Shown: positions 1-6,016, counted from the stretch's first letter. The stretch: DNA of 13,353 bases from Clostridiales bacterium (GCA_021200895.1 JAJQFX010000017.1:1-13353), one strand, 5' to 3'. The notes: generated by a model not told the origin, from the sequence alone. Translations and numbers: made by a program.

Positions 1-55
1 GAGCGCCACCTTGCCAAGGTGGAGGTAGCGAGTTCGAGCCTCGTCTTCCGCTCCA
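1..55 (+). tRNA. tRNA-Gly(GCC), 3' portion (5' end outside the window)
   Basis: The anticodon stem CCACC (6-10) pairs with GGTGG (18-22) around the 7-nt loop TTGCCAA, giving anticodon GCC at 13-15, which reads glycine codons. A 5-nt variable loop follows (23-27). The T stem GCGAG/CTCGT closes a TTCGAGC loop, then comes the acceptor strand CTTCCGC, discriminator T and an encoded CCA ending at 55. The 5' acceptor strand and most of the D arm lie before the window; only GAGC of the D stem is visible. No oddity is seen in the visible half. Confidence 0.93.
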
Positions 56-59
56 TCGC

Positions 60-98
60 AGAGGGTATCTGAGACATTCAGATGCCCTCTTTCGTTTT
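60..98 (+). terminator. Rho-independent terminator of the tRNA-Gly transcript
   Basis: A 13-bp stem (60-72 with 78-90, one T-G wobble) closes a 5-nt loop GACAT and is followed by TTTCGTTTT. It starts 5 nt after the tRNA CCA end, so it ends the tRNA transcript. Confidence 0.85.
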
Positions 99-107
99 GG
101 CTGTTTC

Positions 108-128
108 CTCGAACTCGCTACCTCCACC
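108..128 (-). repeat. Inverted 21-nt copy of an internal tRNA-Gly segment
   Basis: The reverse complement of 108-128 is identical to 18-38 of the tRNA (3' half of the anticodon stem, variable loop, 5' T stem and most of the T loop). The match stops at both edges. It lies beyond the tRNA terminator and about 70 bp before the IS630 element. Its origin is unknown: it could be a remnant of a tRNA-associated insertion or rearrangement. Between it and the IS lies a small hairpin (CCTACT/AGTAGG, 152-167) and no gene. Confidence 0.75.
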
Positions 129-196
129 AAAAATCCGCGAGTAATGCTCCCCCTACTCAGCAGTAGGACGTGAAGTCTAAATTATCACTTTTTGTA

Positions 197-224
197 GCAC
201 ACGGTTAAAACTAAAACTTTACTT
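197..224 (+). repeat. Left terminal inverted repeat of the IS630 element
   Basis: It aligns with the reverse complement of 1407-1434; the inner 18 bp (207-224) are identical and the outer 10 bp carry 5 mismatches. The stop codon of the downstream transposase frame (211-213, minus strand) lies inside this repeat, so the coding region runs to the transposon end. Confidence 0.8.
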
Positions 225-897
225 TTGGATAAAGGTGTGTGAGTTTAATTCTGGCGTCAGACGCAGTGAATCTCCAGTCTATGCCCTTCTGTGAAGCGTT
301 CCGTTCAGTGTGCCAGGCAGCCAGAATGCGATTCAATTCCTCCAGACTAGGGATGCGGCGGCTCTCTAACGCCTGCCGCGTAAGCGCAGACAGTTCGATT
401 TCAGCCATATCCAACCAAGAGCCGTGCTTCGGGGTATAATGAATCTCCAGTTTTTGCATAATGCGGAACGCTTCCTCCGAAGGAAAGGCTTTGTACAGAG
501 ATGCTGCTGTGTGAGTGTTGAGATTATCCATAACCAGAACGATTTTCTCAACATCCGGATATTGTTCGTCTACTAGCCACTTGATTTGGTTTGCCCAATC
601 GACTGCCGTTCTGGAAGGCAATGCCACAGTGTTCCGCCAACCGCCCAACGGTTCTGTGAACATAAAGATGGAACAGGAGCCTTTTCTTTCATATTCACAG
701 TCATATTTCTCAGTATGATTTGTTTCACTCATGGGAATCGGTTCCAGCCGCTCATCTAACAGTTGAAACGGCTTTTCATCCATGCACACAACAGGACGCT
801 GCGCATCATAAGGTCTGGCATATACCTCCAGCACAGCTTCCATGCGGGCAGCAAACTCTGCATTTTGCTTGGATGGAATACACCACATTTTCCTCAA
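211..897 (-). CDS. IS630 transposase, C-terminal DDE catalytic frame
   Basis: This 228-residue frame holds the DDE nuclease core: D40 in VVCMDEKPF, D124 in VLVMDNLNTH and E166 in GSWLDMAEIEL, the three metal-binding acids of the IS630/Tc1-mariner superfamily. It would cut and join transposon ends at TA targets. The nominal start at 897 is a TTG overlapping the upstream TGA, with no good ribosome site, so independent initiation is unlikely (an ATG at 888 is an alternative). It is best read as the second part of a -1 frameshift fusion of about 381 residues. It terminates within the left inverted repeat. Confidence 0.9.
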   Translation of the reverse strand: MRKMWCIPSKQNAEFAARMEAVLEVYARPYDAQRPVVCMDEKPFQLLDERLEPIPMSETNHTEKYDCEYERKGSCSIFMFTEPLGGWRNTVALPSRTAVDWANQIKWLVDEQYPDVEKIVLVMDNLNTHTAASLYKAFPSEEAFRIMQKLEIHYTPKHGSWLDMAEIELSALTRQALESRRIPSLEELNRILAAWHTERNASQKGIDWRFTASDARIKLTHLYPKVKF

Positions 898-1355
898 ATG
901 AGGCTTATATTCCGTTTTTTTAAGATATTTCTAACCGTTCCGTAGGAGATGCTGTCTATATAGCCCAGTTCTACAACTCTGGAACTGAGCAGCCGTAAAG
1001 TCCACCTGGCGTAACCCTCAGGAGGTTCGCTGCAAGCCAGCGCGATAACCTTAGCTTCCAATTCACCTGTGACCTTCGGCGGTACCGGCGGGGTTTCTCT
1101 CTTTTTTCGGGTAAGATAGGCAAGAATATCCTGTTTTTCAAGGTAATCATCCCGCATATTATACACGGCCTGTACAGAAATTTCGAGAGCCTCTGCAACT
1201 CTTTTGTATCTGACATGGTCAGACTTTCCCGTCCGGTCTAACATCAGAAGCACTCTTGCACGGGTGACTTCGTGAGAGTTATGTTCCCCTTTTCTCACGA
1301 TGTCTCTCAGATATTCCTGCTGCTCTACTGTCAGGTAGATATATTTTGCATTCAT
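894..1355 (-). CDS. IS630 transposase, N-terminal (DNA-binding) frame
   Basis: This 153-residue frame carries the DNA-binding half of an IS630 transposase: a first helix-turn-helix around residues 48-70 and a second winged-helix-like part around 111-147 with the family-typical segment GYARWTLRLLSSRVVELGYI. The start is ATG at 1355, preceded by AAGGGGT at 8-nt spacing. The frame ends with TGA just after a run of seven A residues (minus strand, 921-915). A -1 slip there continues into the catalytic frame as KKTEYKPHLRKMWCIPS, which resembles the continuous linker of unsplit IS630 transposases. It is probably the first half of a frameshifted product, although the short protein alone could act as a regulator. 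Confidence 0.9.
   Translation of the reverse strand: MNAKYIYLTVEQQEYLRDIVRKGEHNSHEVTRARVLLMLDRTGKSDHVRYKRVAEALEISVQAVYNMRDDYLEKQDILAYLTRKKRETPPVPPKVTGELEAKVIALACSEPPEGYARWTLRLLSSRVVELGYIDSISYGTVRNILKKRNISLI
915..921 (-). other. A7 slippery run, probable -1 frameshift site of the transposase
   Basis: On the minus strand the upstream frame reads TTA AAA AAA CGG, giving an A_AAA_AAA heptamer. Slipping back one base gives ACG GAA TAT AAG and continues without a stop into the DDE frame. The geometry fits -1 programmed frameshifting as known for some IS families; a simple indel mutation in the A run is the alternative. Confidence 0.65.
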
Positions 1356-1406
1356 ACAATATTACCCCTTAACGGTTTTCTTTCAGCATATCACACTCCT
1401 TTTAAT

Positions 1407-1434
1407 AAGTAAAGTTTTAGTTTTCACCCTCTAC
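1407..1434 (-). repeat. Right terminal inverted repeat of the IS630 element
   Basis: Partner of the left repeat at 197-224, located about 50 bp upstream of the transposase start codon. It is followed by TA at 1435-1436, matching the TA at the left edge. Confidence 0.8.
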
Positions 1435-1526
1435 TACTGTGTAAGGGAAAAGCGTCGTTCCTCTACGAAGCAGAGAAAACGCGGCACGGAACCCCTCCAC
1501 GAAAGGGACTTTTGAAACGGGTACAA

Positions 1527-1551
1527 GGGGCCGCAGAAGGTCTGCGGCCCC
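1527..1551 (-). terminator. Hairpin terminator of the glmU-prs operon
   Basis: A perfect 11-bp GC-rich stem (1527-1537 with 1541-1551) with a 3-nt loop lies 24 bp beyond the prs stop codon. The following sequence on the minus strand is TTGT, a poor U tract, so termination may be partial. Between it and the IS end (1435-1526) no gene is seen. Confidence 0.65.
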
Positions 1552-1575
1552 TGAACGTCTGCCGTGGCAGGCAAA

Positions 1576-2568
1576 TCAGTGATGATAAATGTCGTTCATG
1601 GAGGTGTCGTTATAAATCTTTTCAATGGCCTCGGCGAACAGCTCCGCGGTGGAGATGTACTTGATTTTGCTGCTCTTCAGGTTGGCGGGGGGCGCGATGG
1701 TGTCCAGGAAGAACACCTCCTCCAGGGCGGAGTTCTCGATGCGCTCCAGGGCCGGGCCGGACAGGACGCCGTGGGAGGCGGCGGCTACGACGTGCTTCGC
1801 CCCGCCAATTTCAATCAGCGCCTTGGCCGCGCCGCAGAGGCTGCCGGCGGTGTCCACCATGTCGTCCAGGAGGATGACGTTCTTGCCCTCCACGGTGCCG
1901 ATGATGTTCATGACCTCGGAGGAGTTGGCTTTCTGGCGGCGCTTATCCACGATGGCCATGGGCATCCCCAGCTGCTGGGCGAAGCCCCGCACCCGGCTGA
2001 CGGAGCCCACGTCGGGGGAGGCGACGATGGTGTTGTCCCGCTCGGCGTCATATTTCTCGTTGAAGTAGTCCACGAACAGGTTGCTGCCCACCAAGTTGTC
2101 CATGGGGATGTCAAAGAAGCCCTGGATCTGGAGGCAGTGGATGTCCATGGTCAGCACCCGGTCAGCGCCTGCGGTGGTCAGCAGGTTGGCCACCAGCTTG
2201 GCGGAGATGGGGTCACGGGGCTTGGTCTTGCGGTCCTGGCGGGCGTAGCCGTAATAGGGCATGACGGCGGTGATGCGCCCGGCGGAGGCCCGCTTCATGG
2301 CGTCGATCATCACCAGCAGCTCCATCAGATAGTCGTTGACGGAGCGGTAGCCGGGCTGATCCTTCACGCCGGAGGCGGCGGTGGACTGAATCAGGAATAC
2401 GTCGCTGCCCCGCACCGTCTCGTAGGTGGAGACGTAGCTCTCGCCGTCGGAGAAGGTGCCGCACTCATTGTTGCCAAGGGGTACCCGCAGCTTCTGGCAG
2501 ATGGACTTTGCCAGCGTGGGGTTGGAATTGCCAGTGAAAATCTTGATGTCCTTACCGTGGGAAATCAT
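1576..2568 (-). CDS. prs: Ribose-phosphate pyrophosphokinase (PRPP synthetase)
   Basis: This cytosolic enzyme makes phosphoribosyl pyrophosphate from ribose 5-phosphate and ATP, feeding purine, pyrimidine, histidine, tryptophan and NAD synthesis. The 330-residue product has the N-terminal FSDGE segment (40-44), the ATP-binding YYGYARQDRKTKPRDPISAK region (105-124), the catalytic-histidine region with QIQGFFDIPMDNL (147-159), the flexible loop DKRRQKANSSEVMNI (208-222) and the PRPP loop VILLDDMVDTAGS (231-243). The ATG at 2568 has AGGAGG 8 nt upstream. It is slightly longer than the usual ~315 residues because of short terminal extensions. After the catalytic histidine (H144) it reads CLQ where classical enzymes have A-x-Q. 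It lies 113 bp downstream of glmU in the same direction, as in the classical gcaD-prs operon. Confidence 0.97.
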   Translation of the reverse strand: MISHGKDIKIFTGNSNPTLAKSICQKLRVPLGNNECGTFSDGESYVSTYETVRGSDVFLIQSTAASGVKDQPGYRSVNDYLMELLVMIDAMKRASAGRITAVMPYYGYARQDRKTKPRDPISAKLVANLLTTAGADRVLTMDIHCLQIQGFFDIPMDNLVGSNLFVDYFNEKYDAERDNTIVASPDVGSVSRVRGFAQQLGMPMAIVDKRRQKANSSEVMNIIGTVEGKNVILLDDMVDTAGSLCGAAKALIEIGGAKHVVAAASHGVLSGPALERIENSALEEVFFLDTIAPPANLKSSKIKYISTAELFAEAIEKIYNDTSMNDIYHH

Positions 2569-2582
2569 AGTACAGTCCTCCT

Positions 2583-2606
2583 GAACAATTTTGTTCTCTT
2601 TTGTTC
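2583..2606 (-). repeat. GAACAAAA repeats just upstream of the prs ribosome site
   Basis: On the minus strand GAACAAAA occurs twice in tandem (2606-2599 and 2596-2589). The second copy pairs with TTGTTC (2588-2583), forming a small AT-rich palindrome directly before the prs AGGAGG. It could be a weak mRNA hairpin or operator; no known protein site is recognised. Confidence 0.3.
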
Positions 2607-2681
2607 GCGTTTGTCTCTTTTACAGGGGAAATGCGTACCCAGGGCTGGCGCGGCGGAGAACCCTCCGGCAGGCGCGGCCGG

Positions 2682-3854
2682 TCAGGGCTGCTTTTTGGCT
2701 CGGTGGGCTGCCGCCCACCCCTCCTTCACGGTGGGGCGGAGGCGGCTGAGGACAAGGCTGTCCTTGGGGGCCAGGTCGGTCAGGGTGGTACCGGCGGCGG
2801 TATAGGCCCCGTCCTCCACCGTGCAGGGGGCCACCAGGTTGGTGTTGCAGCCGATGAAGCAGTCGTTCCCCACGGTGGTGTGGAACTTCTCGTTGCCGTC
2901 ATAGTTGCAGGTGATGGAGCCGCAGCCGAAGTTGCACCGCTCCCCCACGTCGGCGTCCCCGACGTAAATCAGGTGGGGGATTTTGGTGCCTGCTCCCAGG
3001 CTGGCGTTTTTCAGCTCGGTAAAGTCCCCCACCTTGCAGCCGTCCCCCACATGGGTGCCGGGGCGGACGTAGGCGAAGGGGCCGATGTTGACGCGGTTTC
3101 CAAAGGTGGCACCGGTGAGGTGGGAGTTGGAGGCGACGCAGCCGTTCCCCAGCACGCAGTCCCGAATCATGGAGTTGGGGCCGATCTCGCAGTCCTCCCC
3201 GATGACGGTATGCCCCCGGAGCATGGTGCCGGGCAGCAGGAGGGTGCCTGCCCCTACCTCCACGTCCGGGTCCAGGTAGACGCTGCCGGTGTCCAGCATC
3301 TCCACGCCATTCTGGAGCAGGCGGCGGAGATTCTCCCCGTTGGCCATCATTTTGGCCAGCTGCAAGCCGTCCTCCCGCTCCAGCAGGGCCACGCCCTCCT
3401 CCTGATAGGGGGAGTAATACTCGCTGCCCACCAGGCCGTCAATGCTGCCCTGGGCCAGGCCCTCTGCCTCCACCCGGTAGACCCCCATAGGGTCCCCGGC
3501 GGGGGTGATGAACTCCTCCTCCGCCAGCTCCCGGCAGGCGTCGGCGTTCAGAAACACGGGCTGCGTGATGGTGACGACCTTGCCTTGACTTTCCGCAGCG
3601 AAGGCGACCAGGCGGGCCTCCAGCGCCCCGTCCAGGGCGGAGCAGACCTCCGCATCCTCCGGGAAGCAGGCGGCCGTCTCCTCCAGCAGGTCAGGCTCCG
3701 CGACCACAAAAAAGCGCGCCACCCCTGCCCGCTGCAAATTCCGCCGTAGCCAGGCCGCCGCGGGGGAGAACAGCAGCCTGCGCAGCAGCAGCGGCTTGGA
3801 AGAGGCACGTTCCGCATCACGCAGCACCAGAATCACAGCACTGTCAGAAACCAT
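2682..3854 (-). CDS. glmU: GlmU-like protein: intact acetyltransferase domain, shortened and degenerate N-terminal domain
   Basis: The C-terminal half (about 190-390) is a left-handed beta-helix of the GlmU type, which acetylates glucosamine-1-phosphate with acetyl-CoA for UDP-GlcNAc and peptidoglycan synthesis. Family landmarks are present: FAYVRPG (R264), GDFTELKN (K282), the catalytic histidine H294 in PHLIYVGDADVG, ITCNYDG (314-320), NLVAPCTVEDGAYTAAGTT and the KEGW tail (377-380). The N-terminal part is only about 165 residues instead of about 230. It lacks the UTP-binding LAAGxGTRM signature: residues 8-23 read ILVLRDAERASSKPLL. Uridylyltransferase activity is therefore doubtful, and UDP-GlcNAc may need a partner pyrophosphorylase. 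ATG at 3854 follows AAAGGGGAG at 8-nt spacing. It is the first gene of the glmU-prs operon. Confidence 0.88.
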   Translation of the reverse strand: MVSDSAVILVLRDAERASSKPLLLRRLLFSPAAAWLRRNLQRAGVARFFVVAEPDLLEETAACFPEDAEVCSALDGALEARLVAFAAESQGKVVTITQPVFLNADACRELAEEEFITPAGDPMGVYRVEAEGLAQGSIDGLVGSEYYSPYQEEGVALLEREDGLQLAKMMANGENLRRLLQNGVEMLDTGSVYLDPDVEVGAGTLLLPGTMLRGHTVIGEDCEIGPNSMIRDCVLGNGCVASNSHLTGATFGNRVNIGPFAYVRPGTHVGDGCKVGDFTELKNASLGAGTKIPHLIYVGDADVGERCNFGCGSITCNYDGNEKFHTTVGNDCFIGCNTNLVAPCTVEDGAYTAAGTTLTDLAPKDSLVLSRLRPTVKEGWAAAHRAKKQP

Positions 3855-3922
3855 GGAAGGAACTCCCCTTTCTGTTCAAAACTCAAACGGATGAAACCCC
3901 GAATGTGGAATCGTCCGACTGC

Positions 3923-3951
3923 ATTATAGCAAAATGCAGCGGAAATTTCAC
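3923..3951 (-). promoter_or_regulatory. Promoter of the glmU-prs operon
   Basis: On the minus strand, -35 GTGAAA (3951-3946), 17-nt spacer, -10 TATAAT (3928-3923) preceded by TGC, making an extended -10. It lies about 70 bp before the glmU start. Just upstream is a 14-bp perfect palindrome GGAAAAATTTTTCC (3960-3973) inside an A/T-rich stretch that could act as an UP element or operator. Confidence 0.75.
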
Positions 3952-4075
3952 CGGAATTTGGAAAAATTTTTCCGATTTTTTTACTTTTTACCTGTTCTAC
4001 AAAAATAGAAGGCGGCGGAATTTCTTTTTCGTCAGCTTGACCACGGGGAAGGGGCGCGAATCCTGCACACAAAAT

Positions 4076-4104
4076 TTGTCAGGGTGGGGAAAATGTGGTA
4101 TACT
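4076..4104 (+). promoter_or_regulatory. Sigma-A type promoter of the DUF2156 gene
   Basis: -35 TTGTCA (4076-4081), 17-nt spacer, -10 TATACT (4099-4104) with TGG before it (extended -10). The expected transcript start near 4111 lies downstream of the in-frame ATG at 4084, which rules out that ATG and supports the start at 4183. Confidence 0.8.
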
Positions 4105-4182
4105 GCCAGTAAACCCCTCCAAAGAAGCAGGGGCGGCCGCGCCCCATACCGGCGCGGCAGGAAAAGGAAGGCGACTTTTCGC

Positions 4183-5121
4183 ATGATAAACTTCAAACGG
4201 CCCACCCTGGAGGATAGGGCCAACTATGAGCCGCTGCTCCAGGCGTGTGGCTTCCGCAGCTGCGAATACTCCTTCACCAACCTGCTGACCTGGGCGGAAG
4301 CCTATGATGAGGGAATCGCCCAGGTGGACGGCTTCGCCGTGGTCTGGATAGGCATGAACGGCAGCTATTTGTGGCCCTCAGGCCGGGGAGACCGGAAGGC
4401 CCTGCTGGAGACGCTGCGGCAGGACGGCCGGGAACGGGGCGTTCCCTTCACCCTGGCGGGGCTGACGGCGGAGCAGTGCCAGGAGCTGGAGGCGCTGTAC
4501 CCCGGCCAGTTCCGCTTCGCCGACCAGGAGGATGCGGCGGATTACTGCTACACTGTGGAGAAGCTCTCCACCCTGTCCGGCAAGAAGCTCCATTCCAAGC
4601 GCAACCACATCCGCCGCTTTGAGGAGCGGTACCCCAACTGGCACACGGAGCTTTTGGGGGAGGCCAACCTGGCCGACTGCGTGAAAATCGCCCAGGACTG
4701 GGCGGAGGAGGAGCGCAAGGCCGGTACGGGGGCCTGGGGTTCCCGCCACGGGAACCAGGCGCTGGCTCTGGCGTTCCAACATCGGGACGCGCTGGGGCTG
4801 GACGGCATCGTGCTATACGACGGCGGCGGCACGGACGAGGCGGGGCAGCCCGCCCCAGACCGGGCGGTGGCCTTCTGCATGGGCCATTCCCTGGGTGGGG
4901 ACACCTATGACGTCCTCTTTGAAAAGGCTTACGGCCAGATACAGGGGGCCTACAGCATGATCAACCGGGCCTTCGCCCGCTGGGTGAGGGAGCACTATCC
5001 CCAAATCGTCTACATGAACCGGGAGGACGACATGGGGGAGCCGAACCTCCGGAAGGCCAAACGAAGCTATTACCCCGACCTGATGGTGGAGAAGTGGAAG
5101 GCACAGATGGGGGAGGGGTGA
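4183..5121 (+). CDS. DUF2156 / phosphatidylglycerol lysyltransferase C-terminal-like protein
   Basis: This 312-residue, soluble-looking protein has the double GNAT-like fold signature of DUF2156, the catalytic domain family of MprF-type aminoacyl-tRNA transferases, but without the membrane flippase part. Recognisable landmarks are the N-terminal MINFKRPTLEDRANYEPLL, EYSFTNLLTW (28-37), KLHSKRNHIRRF (135-146), FEKAYGQIQGAYSMINRAFA (246-265), YMNREDDMG (277-285) and LRKAKRSYYPD (289-299). Short proteins of this type are common in Clostridia and uncharacterised; aminoacyl or acyl transfer is inferred from the family only. ATG 4183 has AGGAAGG about 11 nt upstream. An in-frame ATG at 4084 lies inside the promoter and is rejected. 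It is monocistronic, divergent from glmU, and followed by a terminator. A 9-C run follows the stop (5130-5138). Confidence 0.88.
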   Translation: MINFKRPTLEDRANYEPLLQACGFRSCEYSFTNLLTWAEAYDEGIAQVDGFAVVWIGMNGSYLWPSGRGDRKALLETLRQDGRERGVPFTLAGLTAEQCQELEALYPGQFRFADQEDAADYCYTVEKLSTLSGKKLHSKRNHIRRFEERYPNWHTELLGEANLADCVKIAQDWAEEERKAGTGAWGSRHGNQALALAFQHRDALGLDGIVLYDGGGTDEAGQPAPDRAVAFCMGHSLGGDTYDVLFEKAYGQIQGAYSMINRAFARWVREHYPQIVYMNREDDMGEPNLRKAKRSYYPDLMVEKWKAQMGEG

Positions 5122-5183
5122 TACTGTAGCCCCCCCCCAGCGGCCACAAGCGAAGGACTTCCCTCCAGACAACGTCAAAAAGG

Positions 5184-5215
5184 CGGCTCACCGCGATATT
5201 GCGGTGAGCCGTTTT
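5184..5215. terminator. Bidirectional terminator between the DUF2156 gene and the AT-rich islet
   Basis: An 11-bp stem CGGCTCACCGC/GCGGTGAGCCG (5184-5194 with 5201-5211), loop GATATT, followed by TTTT on the plus strand; on the minus strand the stem is followed by CCTTTTTG. It serves the two convergent transcripts that end at 5121 and 5231. Confidence 0.85.
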
Positions 5216-5230
5216 CCTATATGTTTTCTC

Positions 5231-5935
5231 TTATCTCAACATATCACTTAATATCATATAAGTAGTAGCAAAATCGGTGTTAAATTCGATTTCGCGTAGT
5301 AATCTAGTTTGCTGTTGAGCTTGCTCTAACAGCTGGCGGTTCTTATCTTCCATCCTAAGCTCCATCCTAAGCTGATACAGGTGTTGCTCATACAGGTTTA
5401 CAGCTTCTTGCATGGAATATGCACGTTTATTCGCGAGTACTTGTTCGAAGTAAGCTACTGCATCATAATTGCGATAATCACGAGGAATGACATTCAGTAC
5501 ACTTTGATTTTGAGTCGTTGTCTGTACAATAGCATTTGAAATTTTTCTTACATCTTCTTTGTACAGTCTCTCTTCGCTTAGAGTCAGCGATTTAATTGGT
5601 TCAGCTTTACTTTTTCGTAAGCTTAGCAATTCAGTTCGTCTTTTTCTCATCCGTATAATATAAAAAATGGCGAACACAATCACAGCACAACAAACTATTC
5701 GAGCAACAACAAAAAAATCGTAGGTATATCCTAATCCGGCAATGATTGCAACTAATACTACAGTCACTATAATAAGTAATCTCGTTGTGTATTTTATGTC
5801 AAATTCTTCATCACTACTTTTTGCTGTTGATTTTACGGTATTAAGTGCTCTTATTTTACAGGAGCGCATTGCAAGCCTTTGTGCAGCCTTTAACTGCTCA
5901 TTCACATTAACTGCATATATATATATATAGCTCAT
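5231..5935 (-). CDS. Two-helix membrane protein of unknown function, 5' end out of frame at a TA repeat
   Basis: The 234-residue open frame has a basic N-terminal segment, two transmembrane helices (about 52-70 and 74-95), then a positive stretch RMRKRR (95-100) and a long hydrophilic C-terminal part. The latter contains PRDYRNYDAVAYFEQVLANKR (151-171) and EAVNLYEQHLYQLRMELRME (177-196), followed by a Q/E-rich helix likely to form a coiled coil. I recall a similar segment in uncharacterised Firmicute membrane proteins but cannot name a family. The nominal ATG at 5935 has no ribosome site. The well-placed start is at 6014, in another frame, and the two frames meet at a (TA)n tract. With one TA unit more, the protein would read continuously from 6014 (about 261 residues). 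AT-rich, unlike its GC-rich neighbours. Confidence 0.72.
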   Translation of the reverse strand: MSYIYIYAVNVNEQLKAAQRLAMRSCKIRALNTVKSTAKSSDEEFDIKYTTRLLIIVTVVLVAIIAGLGYTYDFFVVARIVCCAVIVFAIFYIIRMRKRRTELLSLRKSKAEPIKSLTLSEERLYKEDVRKISNAIVQTTTQNQSVLNVIPRDYRNYDAVAYFEQVLANKRAYSMQEAVNLYEQHLYQLRMELRMEDKNRQLLEQAQQQTRLLREIEFNTDFATTYMILSDMLR

Positions 5936-6014
5936 TCAGTTCGTTTAAAACCGAGAGAGCATTATTAACCTGATTTAACGCTTCTAAACGTTCTTGTTCT
6001 CTTACAGTGCTCAT
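5907..6014 (-). CDS. Translated 5' part of the membrane-protein gene, terminated early after the TA repeat
   Basis: ATG at 6014 has AAAGGAG 10 nt upstream and starts 2 nt after the stop of the zinc-ribbon gene, so it is well placed for coupled translation. It encodes 35 residues, MSTVREQERLEALNQ onwards, a leucine/asparagine-rich amphipathic helix. It enters the TA tract (YIYI) and stops at 5907-5909. The following frame (5231-5935) continues the same kind of helix (NVNEQLKAAQRL). The two are most likely one gene separated by repeat-length change. An independent short peptide is less likely. Confidence 0.6.
   Translation of the reverse strand: MSTVREQERLEALNQVNNALSVLNELNELYIYICS
5915..5929 (-). 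repeat. (TA)7.5 microsatellite at the frame junction of the membrane-protein gene
   Basis: Fifteen alternating A/T bases lie within coding sequence (Tyr-Ile codons). The upstream frame starting at 6014 and the downstream frame ending at 5231 differ by one base here. Gain of one TA unit, or loss of two, would join them. This is the arrangement expected of a slipped-strand contingency locus; a sequencing or assembly indel is the alternative. Confidence 0.85.
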
Positions 6015-6016
6015 AG

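Larger units (their letters stand above)
197..1434 (-). mobile_element. IS630-family insertion sequence, complete
   Basis: A 1.24-kb element with near-matching ends and a two-frame transposase. The ends align over 28 bp with an 18-bp perfect core (207-224 and 1407-1424). Just outside the aligned ends is a TA dinucleotide on each side (195-196 and 1435-1436), as expected for IS630/Tc1-mariner elements, which duplicate a TA target. Both transposase frames look undamaged apart from the frame change at the A7 run, so the copy may still be mobile. The exact outer ends are uncertain by 2-3 nt because another TA (1432-1433) lies nearby. Confidence 0.85.

Noticed and set aside
1564..2805. Long plus-strand open frames opposite prs, glmU, ileS and the HlyD-like gene
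   Set aside because: These are antisense shadows of GC-rich genes, rich in G, V, H and L with no domain and no ribosome sites. The minus-strand genes fully explain the region.
4084..4182. N-terminal extension of the DUF2156 protein from the in-frame ATG at 4084
   Set aside because: The ATG lies within the promoter (between -35 and -10), and the 33 extra residues are basic and unlike the family. The start at 4183 matches the family's MINFKRPT beginning.
5130..5138. Run of nine C after the DUF2156 stop codon as a phase-variation tract
   Set aside because: It is in non-coding sequence after the stop and before the terminator, so length change would not alter a protein.
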